Of a stretch of DNA of 64,000 nt, positions 46,621-60,586 are shown one piece after another (position 1 is the stretch's first letter; every line of letters begins with the position of its first letter). The stretch is from Nageia nagi (lineage: Eukaryota > Pinophyta). The position numbers and the translations under genes are program-made. The DNA lies in assembly GCA_050084985.1 (NCBI GenBank), contig JBITNC010000001.1:211048001-211112000 (forward strand), given 5' to 3'. The notes under the pieces are model-generated. The model worked only from the letters and a program-made list of their open reading frames with translations, was not told the DNA's origin and made no database searches.

Positions 46621-47872
46621 TCATCACTAGGTTGAGAAAGGTTAAGTAATATCCCCAATCTTGTTATGTGATAAGAGAAAAAATGTCACACACACACACA
46701 CACACACATCTAACTACCTATTCTAATCCTATGTAATGAAATAATAAGGTGGTTGAGTGTAGTAGGGATGAACATGTTATGTCTTCCATCTCTATAAAGT
46801 AAGCATCAGGATGATAAATGACCTTGCCTTGCTATTTTAGATGAAATAGTTTGAACTTTGATCTTGTCCTGAGTGTGTGCAAAAGTGCATCATTTGTTTC
46901 AAATACATCATTTGTCTTGGAAATCACCTTATCATGCATGGGATAAGATAAATTACTAATTTTTCATAGCTTAGGTGCTAAGGTTAGTATGGGTGCTGAG
47001 GTTAGCATGAGTGTGGAACTTTTGAGATATATTTATTTTATTTATTAGTACTAGCTTAATTGTGTTGACTAACTATTCCTCTAATTATATTTCTGATTCT
47101 TTATCATTATTTTATAAGACAAAACTTTTTGGAATTACCTTCTTTGATCCTAGGCCATTCCTTCCTTCATTTAGTTCAAACATTTTTGTAAGTAATTCTT
47201 CAATTCCCCATTCATTTCTCCCAATTCCTTTACCTTTGTATTTTTTGGATTCCATGTATTGAGGTATCAATGGTGCATGTCATCTTATTTATCTTTTTTT
47301 TTTTTATTAACCTTAGCATAGGATAGCACATTTTTATTGTCTATATCAAAATCTAATTATGAGTTTGATTATAAAATTTTTGTATTGTATAATGTCATCT
47401 TTACATCATCTTATTCTGAATCAAACTGATCTTGGCTATATTTGTAATAGTGAGGGTAGTGCATATGCTAAAGTAAGTGCAACTATTAATACTAGCATGG
47501 AAATTGGTCATACTTTAGTTTTTGCCTTCTACCAAAGCTTATAATGCTTGAATGACCTTCTAACTAATGGCATATGTGCAAACACCTATTTCTTTGTACA
47601 ACTACATGATGTCACTATTGTCTTCTTCATATTCATCATTATTGTCATTGATTTTAATATTTTTATAGGTAACTATAGTATTCTTGACTTGTCAAATCAT
47701 ATATAGATTTTCTTCTACTACTTCAACTATAAATTCATATACATCATGGTTAAATTTAATCAACCTATGTTACGTACCTCATTGGATGTATCCATGATCT
47801 CCTAAGAAGAATGTCATAGGGAAACTTCTTGTATAAAATATATGTCATAACTTCCACTATTTTTGGTCCCAA

Positions 47873-48510
47873 CTAAATATGTAACATGATATGATTGACA
47901 CATGATTTGCTATCACTATCATAACCTATGATATTGTACTTATTTATTACAAATTTATGCATCAACTTGTTATAAAACATCTTAAGGAAGTCAATAGAGC
48001 AAATATTCAAACCTGCACCATCATCTATAAATGCATGCTTAATTATTTTTCTAATATCTTGACACAAATTTGGATTGGAGAGCATTTATAAATGACACCA
48101 TCATAGTAATTTCATCTTTAGTAAATGTGATAGCCTTCTTAAAACAACCAATCATTCCTACTAATGATCTAGTTGAAATATCAGTATCAACATCAACACC
48201 ACTAAGAAGTTTAAATAATGCCCTTATATGCTCTTTAGATGTTTTAAATAACTAAAACAAGCTATTTTTAGCATTGGTATTTCTCAAATTTTATAGAAAA
48301 TTCATTTTGAATTTATCTTAATTCTTTTCCTTAAGCAAAGATTTAGAAGGTACCTCTTTTGTAGCAAAAATTAGGTTAGTAATACCTTTCTCTAATGTTG
48401 TTTCTACATTGTATGTTTTCTCCAAATTCAATTCTGCATCTAGTTCTACATTTGTAGTAAATTTGTTATCAAACTCAATTGGTTCATCATTATCATCACA
48501 AACAATCATA
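47873..48510 (-). pseudogene. G3 protease
   Basis: The frame 48085-47873 contains FIDDGAGLNIC, the retropepsin active site with D-D-G-A, and continues to residues resembling the flap. The upstream frame 48509-48318 is acidic and probably the gag-protease linker. A long, badly broken stretch (46620-47870) separates it from RT. Confidence 0.72.
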
Positions 48511-48559
48511 TTTACTAAGTTGATAAAAGGAAGTTCTTAGATTTAACTTTAACCACATC

Positions 48560-49690
48560 ATTTTCATATGAGATTGTTCCACTATCCAACAAGTATTTTT
48601 AGTTTCTCCCTCAATAGATAACAACCTACTATATTATGCCCTTTAACTTTATGATATTTGCAAAATTGGCTATCCTTATTCTAAATAGTATTTTCATTAT
48701 TATGTCCATATTATTTTCCCTGGATTCATTTGATTAGGATTTATGAGTAATGGATATATATCTTTTGATTTGTCTTGATTGGTAGGTTCAATTGCATTAA
48801 TTGAAGTATCATCCTTTTTATGATAAAGTTTCCTACCACTATCTTTGTTGGAAGAAGAGGATGTGTACTTGAGTAAATTAGACCTTACTTGTAATTTCTC
48901 TTTGTCAATAAGCAAATGAACTATTAACATGCTCAAGTACCTTTTCACTAAGAATAGGATTAATATTATCAAGGAATACCTTTGCAATGAAGTGCTCTTG
49001 CACCTTTTATTCAATGGAACTCCAAAGCTTCACAAATCTAGGGGAAAATTTGTTTAATATTTCTATTTCTCCTTGCTAGAAATAAATCAAATCTATTAAA
49101 TCAATAGGTTTTCTAAAATTGCATCTAAAATTATCCTTGAACTAATCCTTCAATTAATGATATGATGATAGAGAACCTGGTTCCAAACTATGAAACCACT
49201 TTCAAGGTTCACATGTTAAACTTGTAGGGAAATATTTTGCTTTTAAATTATCATTAACCCCATATTTAATTTCTATAATGTACTCAAAACTTTAAATATG
49301 TATGATAGGATTAGTATTACCATTGAATGTTTCAAATTTAGGATCTTTATCTATACCAATGTGGAGTGTATTACAAATATCCATGCTTAAAAGATTACCC
49401 TTATTCTTTGTATGATCTATAACAACTTCAAATTTGCTCCCAATCTTATCAACCTTTCACTCAAGTTTTCTAAACTACTCAATTGTGAAGGTTTTTGAAT
49501 TTTATGTATTGTTGCTAGCATTCATACTATTATTAGTGTTGGCATTGATGGTAACATTTGCACTGATGTACACATTTGTGCTATTCTAATTTCTAAAATG
49601 AGCTATAGGTACAAATGCCTTTGCTATAAGAGCTTGAAACTTGGGCATTACCATTAATTTGGTCAAGAATTTGGGAGTAATATTTGCCAT
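48560..49690 (-). pseudogene. G3 gag
   Basis: The core near 49165-49010 reads EPGSLSSYH*LKD*FKDNF with stops where glutamine is usual, then QGEIEILNKFSPRFVKLW. At about 48675-48610 the knuckle CKYHKVKGHNIVGC followed by YLLREKLKILV gives the C-x2-H, GH, C pattern also seen in G1 and G4. N-terminal gag is lost in noise above 49400. Confidence 0.72.
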
Positions 49691-50110
49691 ATGTGTGATA
49701 CTCATAAAATATTTTATCAAATGCAACCAAGAACACTAGGATTCTTGATGTAAAGAGATGGGTAGGTTCAAGAGCACTTTTTTATTCAAACCCTAATTAA
49801 GAGAGAAAATGCTATAAATAGGTGGATGCCAATATGTTGATACATTTTTTGTTTTAAATGAACTAAATACATATAAACACTTAAGTATGTAGTATCTAAT
49901 CCATTTAACTCAAATAAACACATGAATAATAAGAAATAAAGTATAACATTGTAATAGAAAAATTATGAATTACATTGATGTGAAGATGTAAAATGAAAGT
50001 ACACACTAAAGATATGGAATAAAGTGTAAGATAAATACCTATTTGTCCTTATCTATATCAAGATTGAAGATATGCATGATGATCTTGTCAAAGATAGGTG
50101 ATCTTGCTAT

Positions 50111-53100
50111 GCTAACCCCAAGACCAATAACAAAAGAATACTAGTGTGGGTTCTAGGTTCCAAGACCTCAATGTGTGCATGCACTTCAACATAGATGCTA
50201 GTGTTCTAGTAGAATGAGGTCCACCAATAAGAATCAATGATATTAGATACATTGATAAGTTGAATCAAGCATATGATCATGAAAGTGGATGACATATATT
50301 CTCTCAAGTGATAACAATATTCTAATCTCAATAAATGACATTTAGAAACACACAAGTGTAGGGTACTAATTATCATGATGTAATCCTAATATGATTTCTT
50401 GAGGTTAGAGATACTTACATTTATATCGAGCATAATATTACCATTCAACCCCTTGTATAAAGGTTGAAGCCATATAATGTACCTAACATAAAAATAAGAA
50501 CACAACTTGAGAAATATATGATAATGAGGTAAAATGAAGCCTAACAAATGCACCCTTACCCTCCTTAAATCCTAAAATATTAAATACAAGAGAAATAACC
50601 CTAAATGTATTAAAGAGATAGTGTGATAATTTATTAGAAGAAGAAATAAATTATGTGAGATATTTACTTTACTTTATTGGATTATAAAAATAGAAATGAG
50701 TATTGTATTTTTATTTCTTTATTTTTGCAAGCATATAGTTGCATAATAGGGAAAGAAAATTGTATTGATCAAATCCATTCTTGGGATATCATTCTTGCAA
50801 TTCAAATATGATTGAGTTTCATAAATAAATGATGAAGGACCAAGGCATATTTGTAAGCTTGAAGAGATTATTGAATTTCATTTATGGATGATTTTATAAA
50901 CAATGACTTGATATCTTATTTATTGAGTTGTAAAAATATGTTTCATAAATGTAATATTATTTTTCCATTTATTAAAGTGAAGTTTACTAAATGAATTGAT
51001 TTACTTAAATATAATGATGTTGGTCATTATTTAATGCCATATTGATTATTTTGAGTTCTAATTGAAGATTACACATGCTTGGGTAGTTGATATCAAGAAG
51101 AGATAATAAAAAAATGGACCTAATAATAGAGATAGGCTAATATATCTTTAAAAAATATGATTTATTTATAAATCATAGTGGGTTTTATCTTTGGGTTGTT
51201 AAACCTAAGTGGAGACTTAGTTATTTTTAAACTATAAGTAAAAGGCATGATTATTCATTTAGGGGATGTGGATTGTCTTAGCAAGTTAGGATAAGATTAA
51301 TCATGAAATCCTCTTATGGGTTTGAATGGATATTGAAGTATTAAATTATTATGATATGATGATGTTTAGAAATAGAAGTCAGGTATATGATGCCATTGAG
51401 CAATCACTATGTTTGAGAAGAAGGTTGTTAGCAAGTTAGGAAAATAAACCTTCAAGGAACATATAAATGCAATCCATGTGAAGTTATTTAATGATTTATG
51501 TTAAATAATAAGAAATGGTATATAGTAAATGAAGAGTCTAGACCTATGTATGACTTAGCTTGAAACCAATACTAGTAAAATTATGAAAAATAATTCACAA
51601 GGTTCTCAAGTAGCTTTTAACTCATTTGGGATTGATTGATTATAAGTTACTTGATTTAAACTTTAGAAAAAAAAAGTGCTCAGCTATTTAGTGTTATGGG
51701 ATGGGTGTTAAAGTAGAGTATTATGTATTTTTTTTGAAATAGGGTCCTTATAGTTATGGGTTTATATGAATGCTATTACAAGAATTGACACTTTTTTGAG
51801 TACATTTATTGATAGATGATTTTTGCTTTTGCATTAATAGATAAATACTAATGAACATTGATATAAAATCATTAGGAGTTCTTTTTCCCCAAATTCACTA
51901 TGCAAAAAGGCTATTTTTTGTAGTATCTAACAATGGAGGAGAATGAGTCCCCCCTCAAACAAAAATTTGATGAGACAGATAAGATATAAAGATAAAAATT
52001 TTGAAAATATGAAGAGATGGATAACAAAGAAGAATTTTGATAACACTATTTTTTTTTTAAATAATATGTACATTATATAAAGTTATGATATGTTTAAACC
52101 TAGAATGAGAACATATAGCAAACAATACACATGCTAGAAGCTACTTAACATGCTTGCAACTTATTTCTCTTTATATTTTTATTTTTGAAAATATTAGGAA
52201 GTAGATCTCTTACAAACTAAACAATGACAATCTATTCAATATTGAACTTGTTAGTATTTTTTAGACTTGGTTAAGTTAGGAGAAAGAAAAACATGACTAA
52301 GCCTTATAGAATGAATGGCTAAAGCTTGATTTCACTTCAAAGAGTATGGCCTTGAATGTGCTTCAAGATATAACACAACTAACTACAATTGAAAAAATAT
52401 AGTTTTTGACTCATTGAATTTCTTGAACATGTATCCAATGTAATAATTTTGGATTTAAAGGAGGGCTATTTTTGGATGTACTAGTTTATCAATTGAAGGC
52501 ATAAATTTTTCTTGGAAGGGTAGATTTGGAGGTATTGAAGGATTTTTGTAAGGATTATTTTTATCTCCATGATAGATTTTTTAGGGATTTTTACAAAAAT
52601 GATCTTGTAAAATTGTGAAATTACAAAATGACCCTATAAAATATTTTAATTACAAAAATGGCCCTTGTGGTTGAGAAATGTTTGTGGTTAGGTTTGTTGC
52701 ATGTTAGCCTAGCTCTCCATTCTAGTCCTTTGTTGTATCTTGCATTGAATGTTCTCTACTAAATGGAAGTTTACATATATATATTTACTATCAATTAATC
52801 CTTATGTATATATTCTTGCTATCTTTCACACCATTCATTAATTTTCATTCCTATGCTCCATATTAGTTCTTCACTCTCTAATAAGTTCTCTTTTGCATCC
52901 ACTCTTCACTCTACCATAAGCTATCCTTTGTTTCTCAACCACTTCATTGATGGTACCACTTGAGATCAAATCACTCTTTGAAAATGTTGTGGGACTTAAG
53001 AAAGTTATATAAGACTTTGCAATTGTAGGACATGTCAAGTACACCATTGTGAAGTCAATCAAAACTTGATATACTATTAATTGTAAAAATACAAAATATT

Positions 53101-55704
53101 CATTGTAATTAGAAATTCTACCAAAATTATTGATGTTAACTTCTTAATCTAAAGTTGACATACTATTCATTGCAAAAATACAAAATGTTCATGGCAATTG
53201 CATGCTACCAAACTTGCTAATGTTAACAACTTCTCAATCCACATGTTCTACAATGAGCACTCCTACGTTGGAAAATCATTCAAATTATTAATTGATATGT
53301 ATTTATGTTTGGACAAAATTTGATAGGAATTACAAACTAAGGGGTTTAAAAGGATGTTAAAATAATTATCTATCTACTACTCATCTTGGAAATAACCAAG
53401 TAGACACATTATGGGTGGATAAAATTATCTTGAACCTCCTTTGTGATATGCTAAGCTAGCACCCTAAGGATATCTCAAATGACATCCAATGATAATAAGG
53501 TATTGTTGTCTCATATATAAGGAGGGTATGGTATGGGAGGTAAAGGAATCAATAAAGGTTACATTGATAATTAAGGAAGGCTATAAGCTTTTGTCTATCT
53601 ATATCCATGAGTTGCAATATGCCAACCTTGGTAGCATTACCTTTGTAGAGGCCATTAGTCGACAATGTAGTTTTTGACACTTATTTTTGATATTTGTTGG
53701 ATTAATAGAAGGCTTCATATGTGGTGGTTATTTTATTTCTAATATTGATCCTTGGAATTGTATTGTGTGTAATTACCATAGAAAGTGAAGGATTGATTTC
53801 TCTTTTCATTAATTTTTGTTGTTGTTGATGCAAAAAATTGGATGCAGTTCTTGATGCAATTGTGAAACATACTTATGATTTTCTAAAAACATAATCTTTA
53901 GGATTATGTATTTGTAATATTAATAGGTTATTATCTTGGTAGGTAATAAATTAATATAGAATAATTGACATTTATATAGTAACCAAAATGGATAATCACA
54001 TGGAGGTGATTTTATACTTGCCTATTATCATTTATTTACTCTCATATTCAATGTAATATATTACTTTTTTCTTAGAAGTTAATGTAAGTAACCAAAGTTA
54101 CATAATTCACATTGAAATTTTTATTAGTATAAGAGTAATATTTTTAAATTTTCTTCATATCTCATATAATTTGTATTGCTATGGATGATTAGTATTGTGA
54201 GATAGGAGAAGAAAAAACTTAAGTTAACTCCATGATACCTTTAAGACAACTCTATCCATTTTTGTCTAAAAATACCTTTGCTCTCATTTTTCTCTAAGAT
54301 CTTGTCTCAAAACACAATTGTAATCCCATTTTTAAATACACTTTATTCTTTTTATTAGTTTCATATATTGGTTTGGTGATTTTGGAGTTCTATTATGGTA
54401 AAAAGGATAAGCCAACATTTTTCAATGCCTAGAGTTTTACTATTCATGACTAAGTGTTCCTATTTTGATTCATGGTTTTGTGAACTCTAAACTCTGACTC
54501 TACCAATTAGGAAACTCAATGATCTATAATGAGAATATTCCTTAGTAAGTTATGTGCTTGATCATGTAATTAATAAACACTTTTAGAATATGACTTACAT
54601 ACTCATAGATTGTGACATGTTTTTCAATGTGAGTCTTTAATCAAATATTTGTTCACCAAACTTTATACTTTTTGAAAATAAATCATTTACTATAAGAAGC
54701 TTTGTTTCATTTCAATACTAAAAAAATGTGTTTATTTATGGTACATTTGAGTTTGACTCACATAATTTCTTAGACATGAACATGGATGATGGTGGGCATT
54801 TTAAAATTTATTTTTAGAAACTAGAAATTACATGATTGATGTTCTAACATCTACCCTTGGAGAAAATTTTGAGTGAAATGAAGGCTTCAAGGTTTATTCC
54901 AAACATGATACCTATTTTTGTGTGACACTAGTGGGAAAGACATGAAGTGAAGGTTTATTCAATAATCACACACCCCCACCAATTTACATGGAGCCTAGGA
55001 GACATGCTTCGCTAGCTCAAATTATCCATGTAATCAACTAGTTTGACCTAGTTTGACTACCATCCCATTGTTTGATTTCCAATTTATCTTGTCCAATTAA
55101 CTACATAATCAATATTTTGATATTATTTTAAAGATTTAACAATCTTAAACTTTATTTTGATCATATATTGCAAAATACATCTTTGTTTGGGGTAAGATAT
55201 TTTTCATTGGATTCAAAATTTCGAAGGCTTTTGTTTAAGATCAATTTAAGGATGATGATGTTCAGATTTAATTAATGTAATTCTAAAGATATTTTGCAAA
55301 ATGTTTGAGAGTAAAAACATTTGATAGGACATTTTAAAAATTATTTTATGAAAATGCACTCTCTTGTGTCTATTGTTGGAGTTGTTTTAGATAATAAAGA
55401 AAATTAATCAGAATGTTCTAGAAAAGTTAAACATACTTTCATTTTCAATGATTTTTGGAAGGGTGTATGTGATGGAGATAATCCACCTACCAAACCAACT
55501 AATGCCAAGGAGCATATAGTTTGGAATCATAAAAATAATAAAGCATATGCTTTAATTTTTTTTTCACTTGTTAATGAAGAGGTTAATTGACATATAAAAA
55601 ATTAAAAGACTTGTTTGACTCCCATACAAAATTGAAACTAATAATTGGAATTGTAATGTTCACTTGGGAATATTTAGTTCTTATTATTTTAAAATAAGGA
55701 AAAA
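50111..55704. other. AT-rich stretch without recognisable genes
   Basis: I read both strands and found no domain, LTR pair or RNA gene. Short frames such as 53062-52871 (-) and 53489-53677 (+) are compatible with chance. It is probably old transposon sequence. Confidence 0.5.
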
Positions 55705-56237
55705 TGTAATATTTAGATACCCAAGTTTAAAAAGGAACTAAAGTCCACTTATGTAATTAAATAAATCAATATTTAAATAGGCTGACTAGGTATTGACCAA
55801 CAGTCATAGTGGAATATTCTATCTATAAATAGACCATTGGGTTGTATTCTTGTATGTAGAAATGCTCAATGAGAGCATAGTTCACATAGCATTGAGATAG
55901 AAGGTTGAGAGCTTATCTCTTAGCAATCTCTTATAGTGAGTATTCTATCTTTGGATTCTCCATTGAGTAGATCAATTTGATTAAGTCTTGAGTAAGCATG
56001 TATTGCTATGGAAGAGAATTATCAACTACTATAGTATTCACTACTTGAGAGTAATAGATCATTTTGTTAAAGTAGACTACTCTATATAGAGAAGAACCAC
56101 TATATATTTCTAAGTTCTCTTTGTGTGATTTTTGTCCTTTACTTACTCCTATAGAATAGTTTCTATTTGCAAAAATATTATTTTCGGTATTCAATGCATG
56201 AACAACAATAGCCTTTACTTATTTTAAAGATCTAACA
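55705..56237 (+). repeat. copia3 LTR (only one copy in the window)
   Basis: TGTAATATTTAGATACCCAAG...TCTAACA, about 533 bp, with TATAAATA at 55824-55831. The end is fixed by the primer site; the start is chosen as a TG in a plausible position and is less certain. Confidence 0.65.
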
Positions 56238-56239
56238 AG

Positions 56240-56251
56240 TGGTATCAAAGC
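56240..56251 (+). other. copia3 primer-binding site (tRNA-iMet, one change)
   Basis: TGGTATCAAAGC, one G-to-A change from the canonical site, two bases past the LTR. Confidence 0.85.
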
Positions 56252-56853
56252 CTATGCAAGGTAACAAATCTTTTGTTAGAATAGGTATTCTTGATCATAT
56301 TACTCATTTTTATTTTTTTCTTGCTAGAATATTTCTATTAATATCTATACTTATTTGTAATATTCTATCAATAGCTTGCATGAGCTCTCTATCTTTTATT
56401 ATCCTCTATATCTCTACATTAACACACTAGCTATTTTAAAAATGGTTGAAATATGAAAAGTTGCAATAAAATATCATCACATAATCCATAATGGATAGAA
56501 TTCATGAAGTTTCCATTGATATTTTAGTTCTATTATTAATAAATTAACTTTATGTAGATTCTAGTGTTAATACTTTCTTTCTTTTTATCTAACAAAAGTT
56601 TTCTGACCATTTTCATGGTAGATTGTATTCTCATGTAGAAGTTATGGATAAAAATAAATTATTTATTTAAAAAGTATACACCAAGTTTTACTTAAATAAG
56701 TTCACAAAGACTTTTCATAAGTTGACAAATACTTGCTTTTATATTTACATTACTTAACTAGTTGACTTTATAAAGTTTACTAAATAAGTAATCTTATAGA
56801 ATATAATATTAGTAGGATTTTTTTATTCAAACAAAAGTTATTACTTGCTAATA
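56252..56853. other. Region after the copia3 primer site
   Basis: No gag is recognisable; AT-rich. The rest of copia3 appears lost or displaced. Confidence 0.45.
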
Positions 56854-57310
56854 TTTTTTTTTTTGATGAAAAAGTGATTTAAATTAAATAAAAATGCTTT
56901 TACACAAAAAAAGATTACGGGTGGTAAAGTTCACACCCCTAGGTAGGTCCAAACTAATCCTACTAATGGATTATGAGTACAATATAAAAAAAGAACCATC
57001 ATCCAAAAACTATTATCAATTAAAAGGCAAAATCATTAAATTCTTCCAACAATTTAAAAAAAAATGTCAAACAAAAAAACATTTAAGCATCCTCAACTAG
57101 CAAGCCCTTAGTCGATGGTTCCTCTTCCATCATCTTCTCCCATGTATTAGTGAGAATAGACTGAATGTCCCAACTATCACCTTTATAATAGCATGTAGTA
57201 GTAGAAACTAGCTCCTCATCCCAACCTTAAGCATTAACAATAGGAATGGCGTAGTGTGGTTCATCCCATGCATCATTATTACTAGGAATCATAATAGTAG
57301 TGGGAGTAGC
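56854..57310 (-). pseudogene. Poly(A)-tailed coding fragment
   Basis: On the minus strand, 57310-57098 reads an open C-terminal frame (one stop) with DAWDEPHYAIPIV, GWDEELVSTTTCYYKGDSWD and TNTWEKMMEEEPSTKG, ending in a stop. About 230 bp of untranslated sequence follow, then a run of A (T at 56854-56864 on the plus strand). The poly(A) tail suggests a LINE or a reverse-transcribed mRNA. I do not recognise the protein. Confidence 0.5.
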
Positions 57311-57312
57311 AC

Positions 57313-57534
57313 CGCAGCGCAAATGTTGTGAAGCTTGTAGCTACATTGAATGGCTACCACTTTGTAATTGTGAGGAACTTGCTCCTTGATCAAACCTCGG
57401 ATGATGAGGTGAAGGCTATGACCAATATTGCCCATAAGAGGGTGAAGAATTTTTCTTTGGAGAGCAATATTAGGAACGTGACTTGGAATGATGAGCTTGT
57501 TGTTATGAATTCTTTAGGGGAAATCAACTAATTG
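57313..57534 (+). pseudogene. Unassigned coding fragment
   Basis: A frame open for about 70 codons (KLVATLNGYHFVIVRNLLL, then KAMTNIAHKRVKNFSLES, TWNDELVVMNSL) ends at a TAA. Its base composition is more balanced than the flanks, so it may be a fragment of a real gene or element. No family recognised. Confidence 0.35.
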
Positions 57535-58026
57535 AACAAGGGAATTTGGAACCAAGTATCAAGCTAGTTAGTTTCATTAAAATGAAACTTTTGAAATAAA
57601 AAAATGGCTATTTAAAATATGTTGTAAATATAAAGTTTAAATTTTTTATTATTACATATTTGAATACCTATTATTAATATTTAAACACACCAATTCAAAT
57701 TTTTGAAAATGAAACTTTATTGAATAAAATATGATTTTTTTTTAAAATTTTTTTTTGAAAATTTGAAAAATTGAAATAATACTATTTAAATTTTTCAAAA
57801 TTAGGTAAAAATATGTAACTATTATTATGTATTTTATTTGATATTATGAAAGAGCTCCATTATTTTTTATGGGTGATTGTATATATATATATATAAATAA
57901 TTTTAATTAAAAAAATTAATATTATTTGAAACAATATGAATTTATTTAATAATTTATAAATTTTTAATAATTTTTTTAACAATGTTGATTTATGATTTAA
58001 ATTTGTACATTAAATACAATTTCTGT

Positions 58027-58086
<60 letters not shown>

Positions 58087-58297
58087 AAAAATAATTTAAC
58101 ATGGATTTATTATTTAAATTTACTTATTTTTCTAACTTTAAATGTATAATTGATGTATTATTAGTATATTATTAAATATGTTGGTTTATGATAAATGTAT
58201 GTATCAATTTAGTAATGTATTTCATGATCAATTTTGAGCATATTGCTTTTGAAGTATTCATATACTTTTCAATAATTCAATATTTAGAGGCTATATA
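57535..58297. repeat. Very AT-rich tract with TA microsatellite
   Basis: Almost only A and T, including a TA run at 58030-58081. No gene. Confidence 0.8.
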
Positions 58298-58430
58298 ATA
58301 TATTATCATGATTTTATTTATGGTTTATTAATTTAAATTAATGATCATTACTTGATCAAATTTCCATTTATTGCTCAAATTTATTATAAAATAATATGAA
58401 TCTATTTGAAAAATGGTCATTTTTTTAAAA

Positions 58431-58486
<56 letters not shown>

Positions 58487-58619
58487 TTTTAAAAAAATGA
58501 CCATTTTTCAAATAGATTCATATTATTTTATAATAAATTTGAGCAATAAATGGAAATTTGATCAAGTAATGATCATTAATTTAAATTAATAAACCATAAA
58601 TAAAATCATGATAATATAT
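58298..58619. repeat. Perfect 322-bp palindrome centred on (AT)26
   Basis: 161-bp arms mirror about 58458.5. All blocks checked pair without a mismatch; pairing stops at 58297/58620. The centre is an AT run at 58433-58484. Confidence 0.97.
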
Positions 58620-58778
58620 ATATATATTAAAATGATCTTAGATGGAATAAATTCAACCTTTTGAATTTATGTTTTATTTATCTATTTAAATTAGATATTA
58701 AAATTTTAAATATAATCTTTCAGTATTTAAATATGTTGCAAAAAAATTTGAATAAAAATTAGGTTTTAAATATAAAAC

Positions 58779-58905
58779 AATATGAAGTTATAAAATATTT
58801 CCTATTTTCTTTAAATAAAACATTTTATGATATTATTTTATGGTAAAATAATATCATAAAATGTTTTATTTAAAGAAAATAGGAAATATTTTATAACTTC
58901 ATATT
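58779..58905. repeat. Perfect 62-bp inverted repeat with 3-base loop
   Basis: Arms 58779-58840 and 58844-58905 surround TGG. Transcribed, it would form a long hairpin. Confidence 0.95.
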
Positions 58906-59056
58906 AAAATAATATGTATCTTTTTATGATATAATTAATTTTTTTTTAAAATATATTTAATTTATTAAACATCTGATTAAATCAATACATATTTAAAAGT
59001 TTTATATAAATATGTTTAGTTGCTTAATCAAAAATATACCTCTCCTACTCAAATAT

Positions 59057-60583
59057 TGTAACGCTTCACCTATTCAAGACATCACAAACCTTAAAATTTT
59101 AGACTTATTTTTTATTATTTAATTTAAACACTTGAATGGTCTAGAAATAGACAAGGCAATCCACATGAGTATGTCAACATTGCTAGCTAGTCAACACCCA
59201 TATGGCAAGATTGGTCAAATCTAGAATAACCAACCTTGATGAGAATCTTTTTGGTGTTCACTTCACAACACTCATTCCATTGGAATATGCCATAAAGGTG
59301 ACCCCACCATTTCTATTTATAAACTATTTAATAGACATTCTGATCATGGTGTTATGGTTTTCTTCTTATAGCCCATATCACCTAAGAGAATGCTCATCCA
59401 TAAGGTTATGCATCTAGTAACCCTTCGATTCATAGGTGCAGATATATTATCTTAGAAAATCCTCCATATGAAATGGGTAAGTATCATTTCCTATGGAACA
59501 ATTTTATCGATTGCTATCCTCATTTGACCACCTATCAAGGGTATGAGATACTAGCCTACTCATATCTATTAGTTAGGCTCACCATGTTGTCTGACATCCC
59601 TATGCCCATATCTTAGAGAGCCATAGGTATTAGAATAATGCACTTGAGTGGTTTGTATAGTCTAATAAATTTTTAAGCAAGAGTATAAAGAAACCATCCC
59701 CACTCTAACATCCCTCGAAATAATTGATCCTCCACTAATTATTAGGTTTTCTAGGTTTCATACTTGAATCAAGTAGTAGGATATTCCTCTAATCTAATTA
59801 ATTTTAAATAAATCACTTTTCATATTATTAAACATGTTTGATAAACAAGTAATAAATTCATCAAACGTGCACAAGATATTCAAACAAGTTTGTTTTTGAA
59901 ATCATCAAAGAATATTCAATAGTAATTTACTATAAATATCCCATACTATAGACACCTAAAAATGAATGATTATTTATTAAATAATTTATTTTAGATCCTC
60001 AATGATATTTACTATAAAAAAGATTTAAAATAATACCTAAGGTAATGTCATCAATGTAATGGACCATTGAAAAATATAAAAGGTGTCAAATGTCAAGAAA
60101 GACACCTCAAGCTATGTAATGTGCTATGATCTCAAGAATCAAAGAAGATAAAGATGTTGCTATAAAGACACATAAAAGGCAATGCAACATCATCATTTGA
60201 GAGCATAAAAAATACTAAGAGAGAGACTTCAACACATGCAAGATCGCTCTATTCTACTAACATTGGTATTTTGTAACACCACCTCTACATAGATCTATTA
60301 AACCCTTTGACTCGCTTTTGCATATCTTTTATTTTTTTTATCGATCTATTTATTCCATGCAACCAATGACATGGGACCTTTAGGCTATTGGCGATGTGCA
60401 TATTTATGAATGCATTATGGTGGTTGATGAATGGTTTCCATTATTTCATATTTATGCTATTACAATGAAGGTACATTATTTATCATTATCTATTTGATGC
60501 CATATTTTTGATATATGCTTCAATTAAATATTGTAGACAAATAATATGTTGATTTATAAATTATGCATTATTTTGGGTCTACA
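59057..60583 (+). repeat. G4 5' LTR (left edge uncertain)
   Basis: The right edge CTACA (60583) is fixed by the primer site. TGTAACGCTTCACC at 59057 is a possible start but unconfirmed because the other LTR is outside the window. TATAAAA lies at 60075-60081. A short frame at 59202-59417 is not convincing. Confidence 0.5.
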
Positions 60584-60586
60584 TTT

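Larger units (their letters stand above)
44010..50110 (-). mobile_element. G3: Tat/Athila-like gypsy element, integrase not found
   Basis: Similar blocks at 44010-44290 and 49835-50110 (shared CTTAAGTATGTAGTAT and AATTATGAATTACATTGATG) are candidate LTRs. Between them the minus strand encodes gag, protease, RT and RNase H in gypsy order. Coding sequence runs almost up to the left LTR block with no integrase between, so the 3' part of pol is deleted. The edges are approximate and no target duplication was recognised. Confidence 0.75.

Noticed and set aside
46687-46708. CA microsatellite in G3
   Set aside because: Ordinary simple repeat.
50111-55704. Short frames (for example 53489-53677) as genes
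   Set aside because: No start context, domain or conservation visible; lengths are as expected by chance in AT-rich DNA.
59202-59417. 71-residue frame in the G4 LTR as a protein
   Set aside because: Lies within the presumed LTR, with no recognisable domain.
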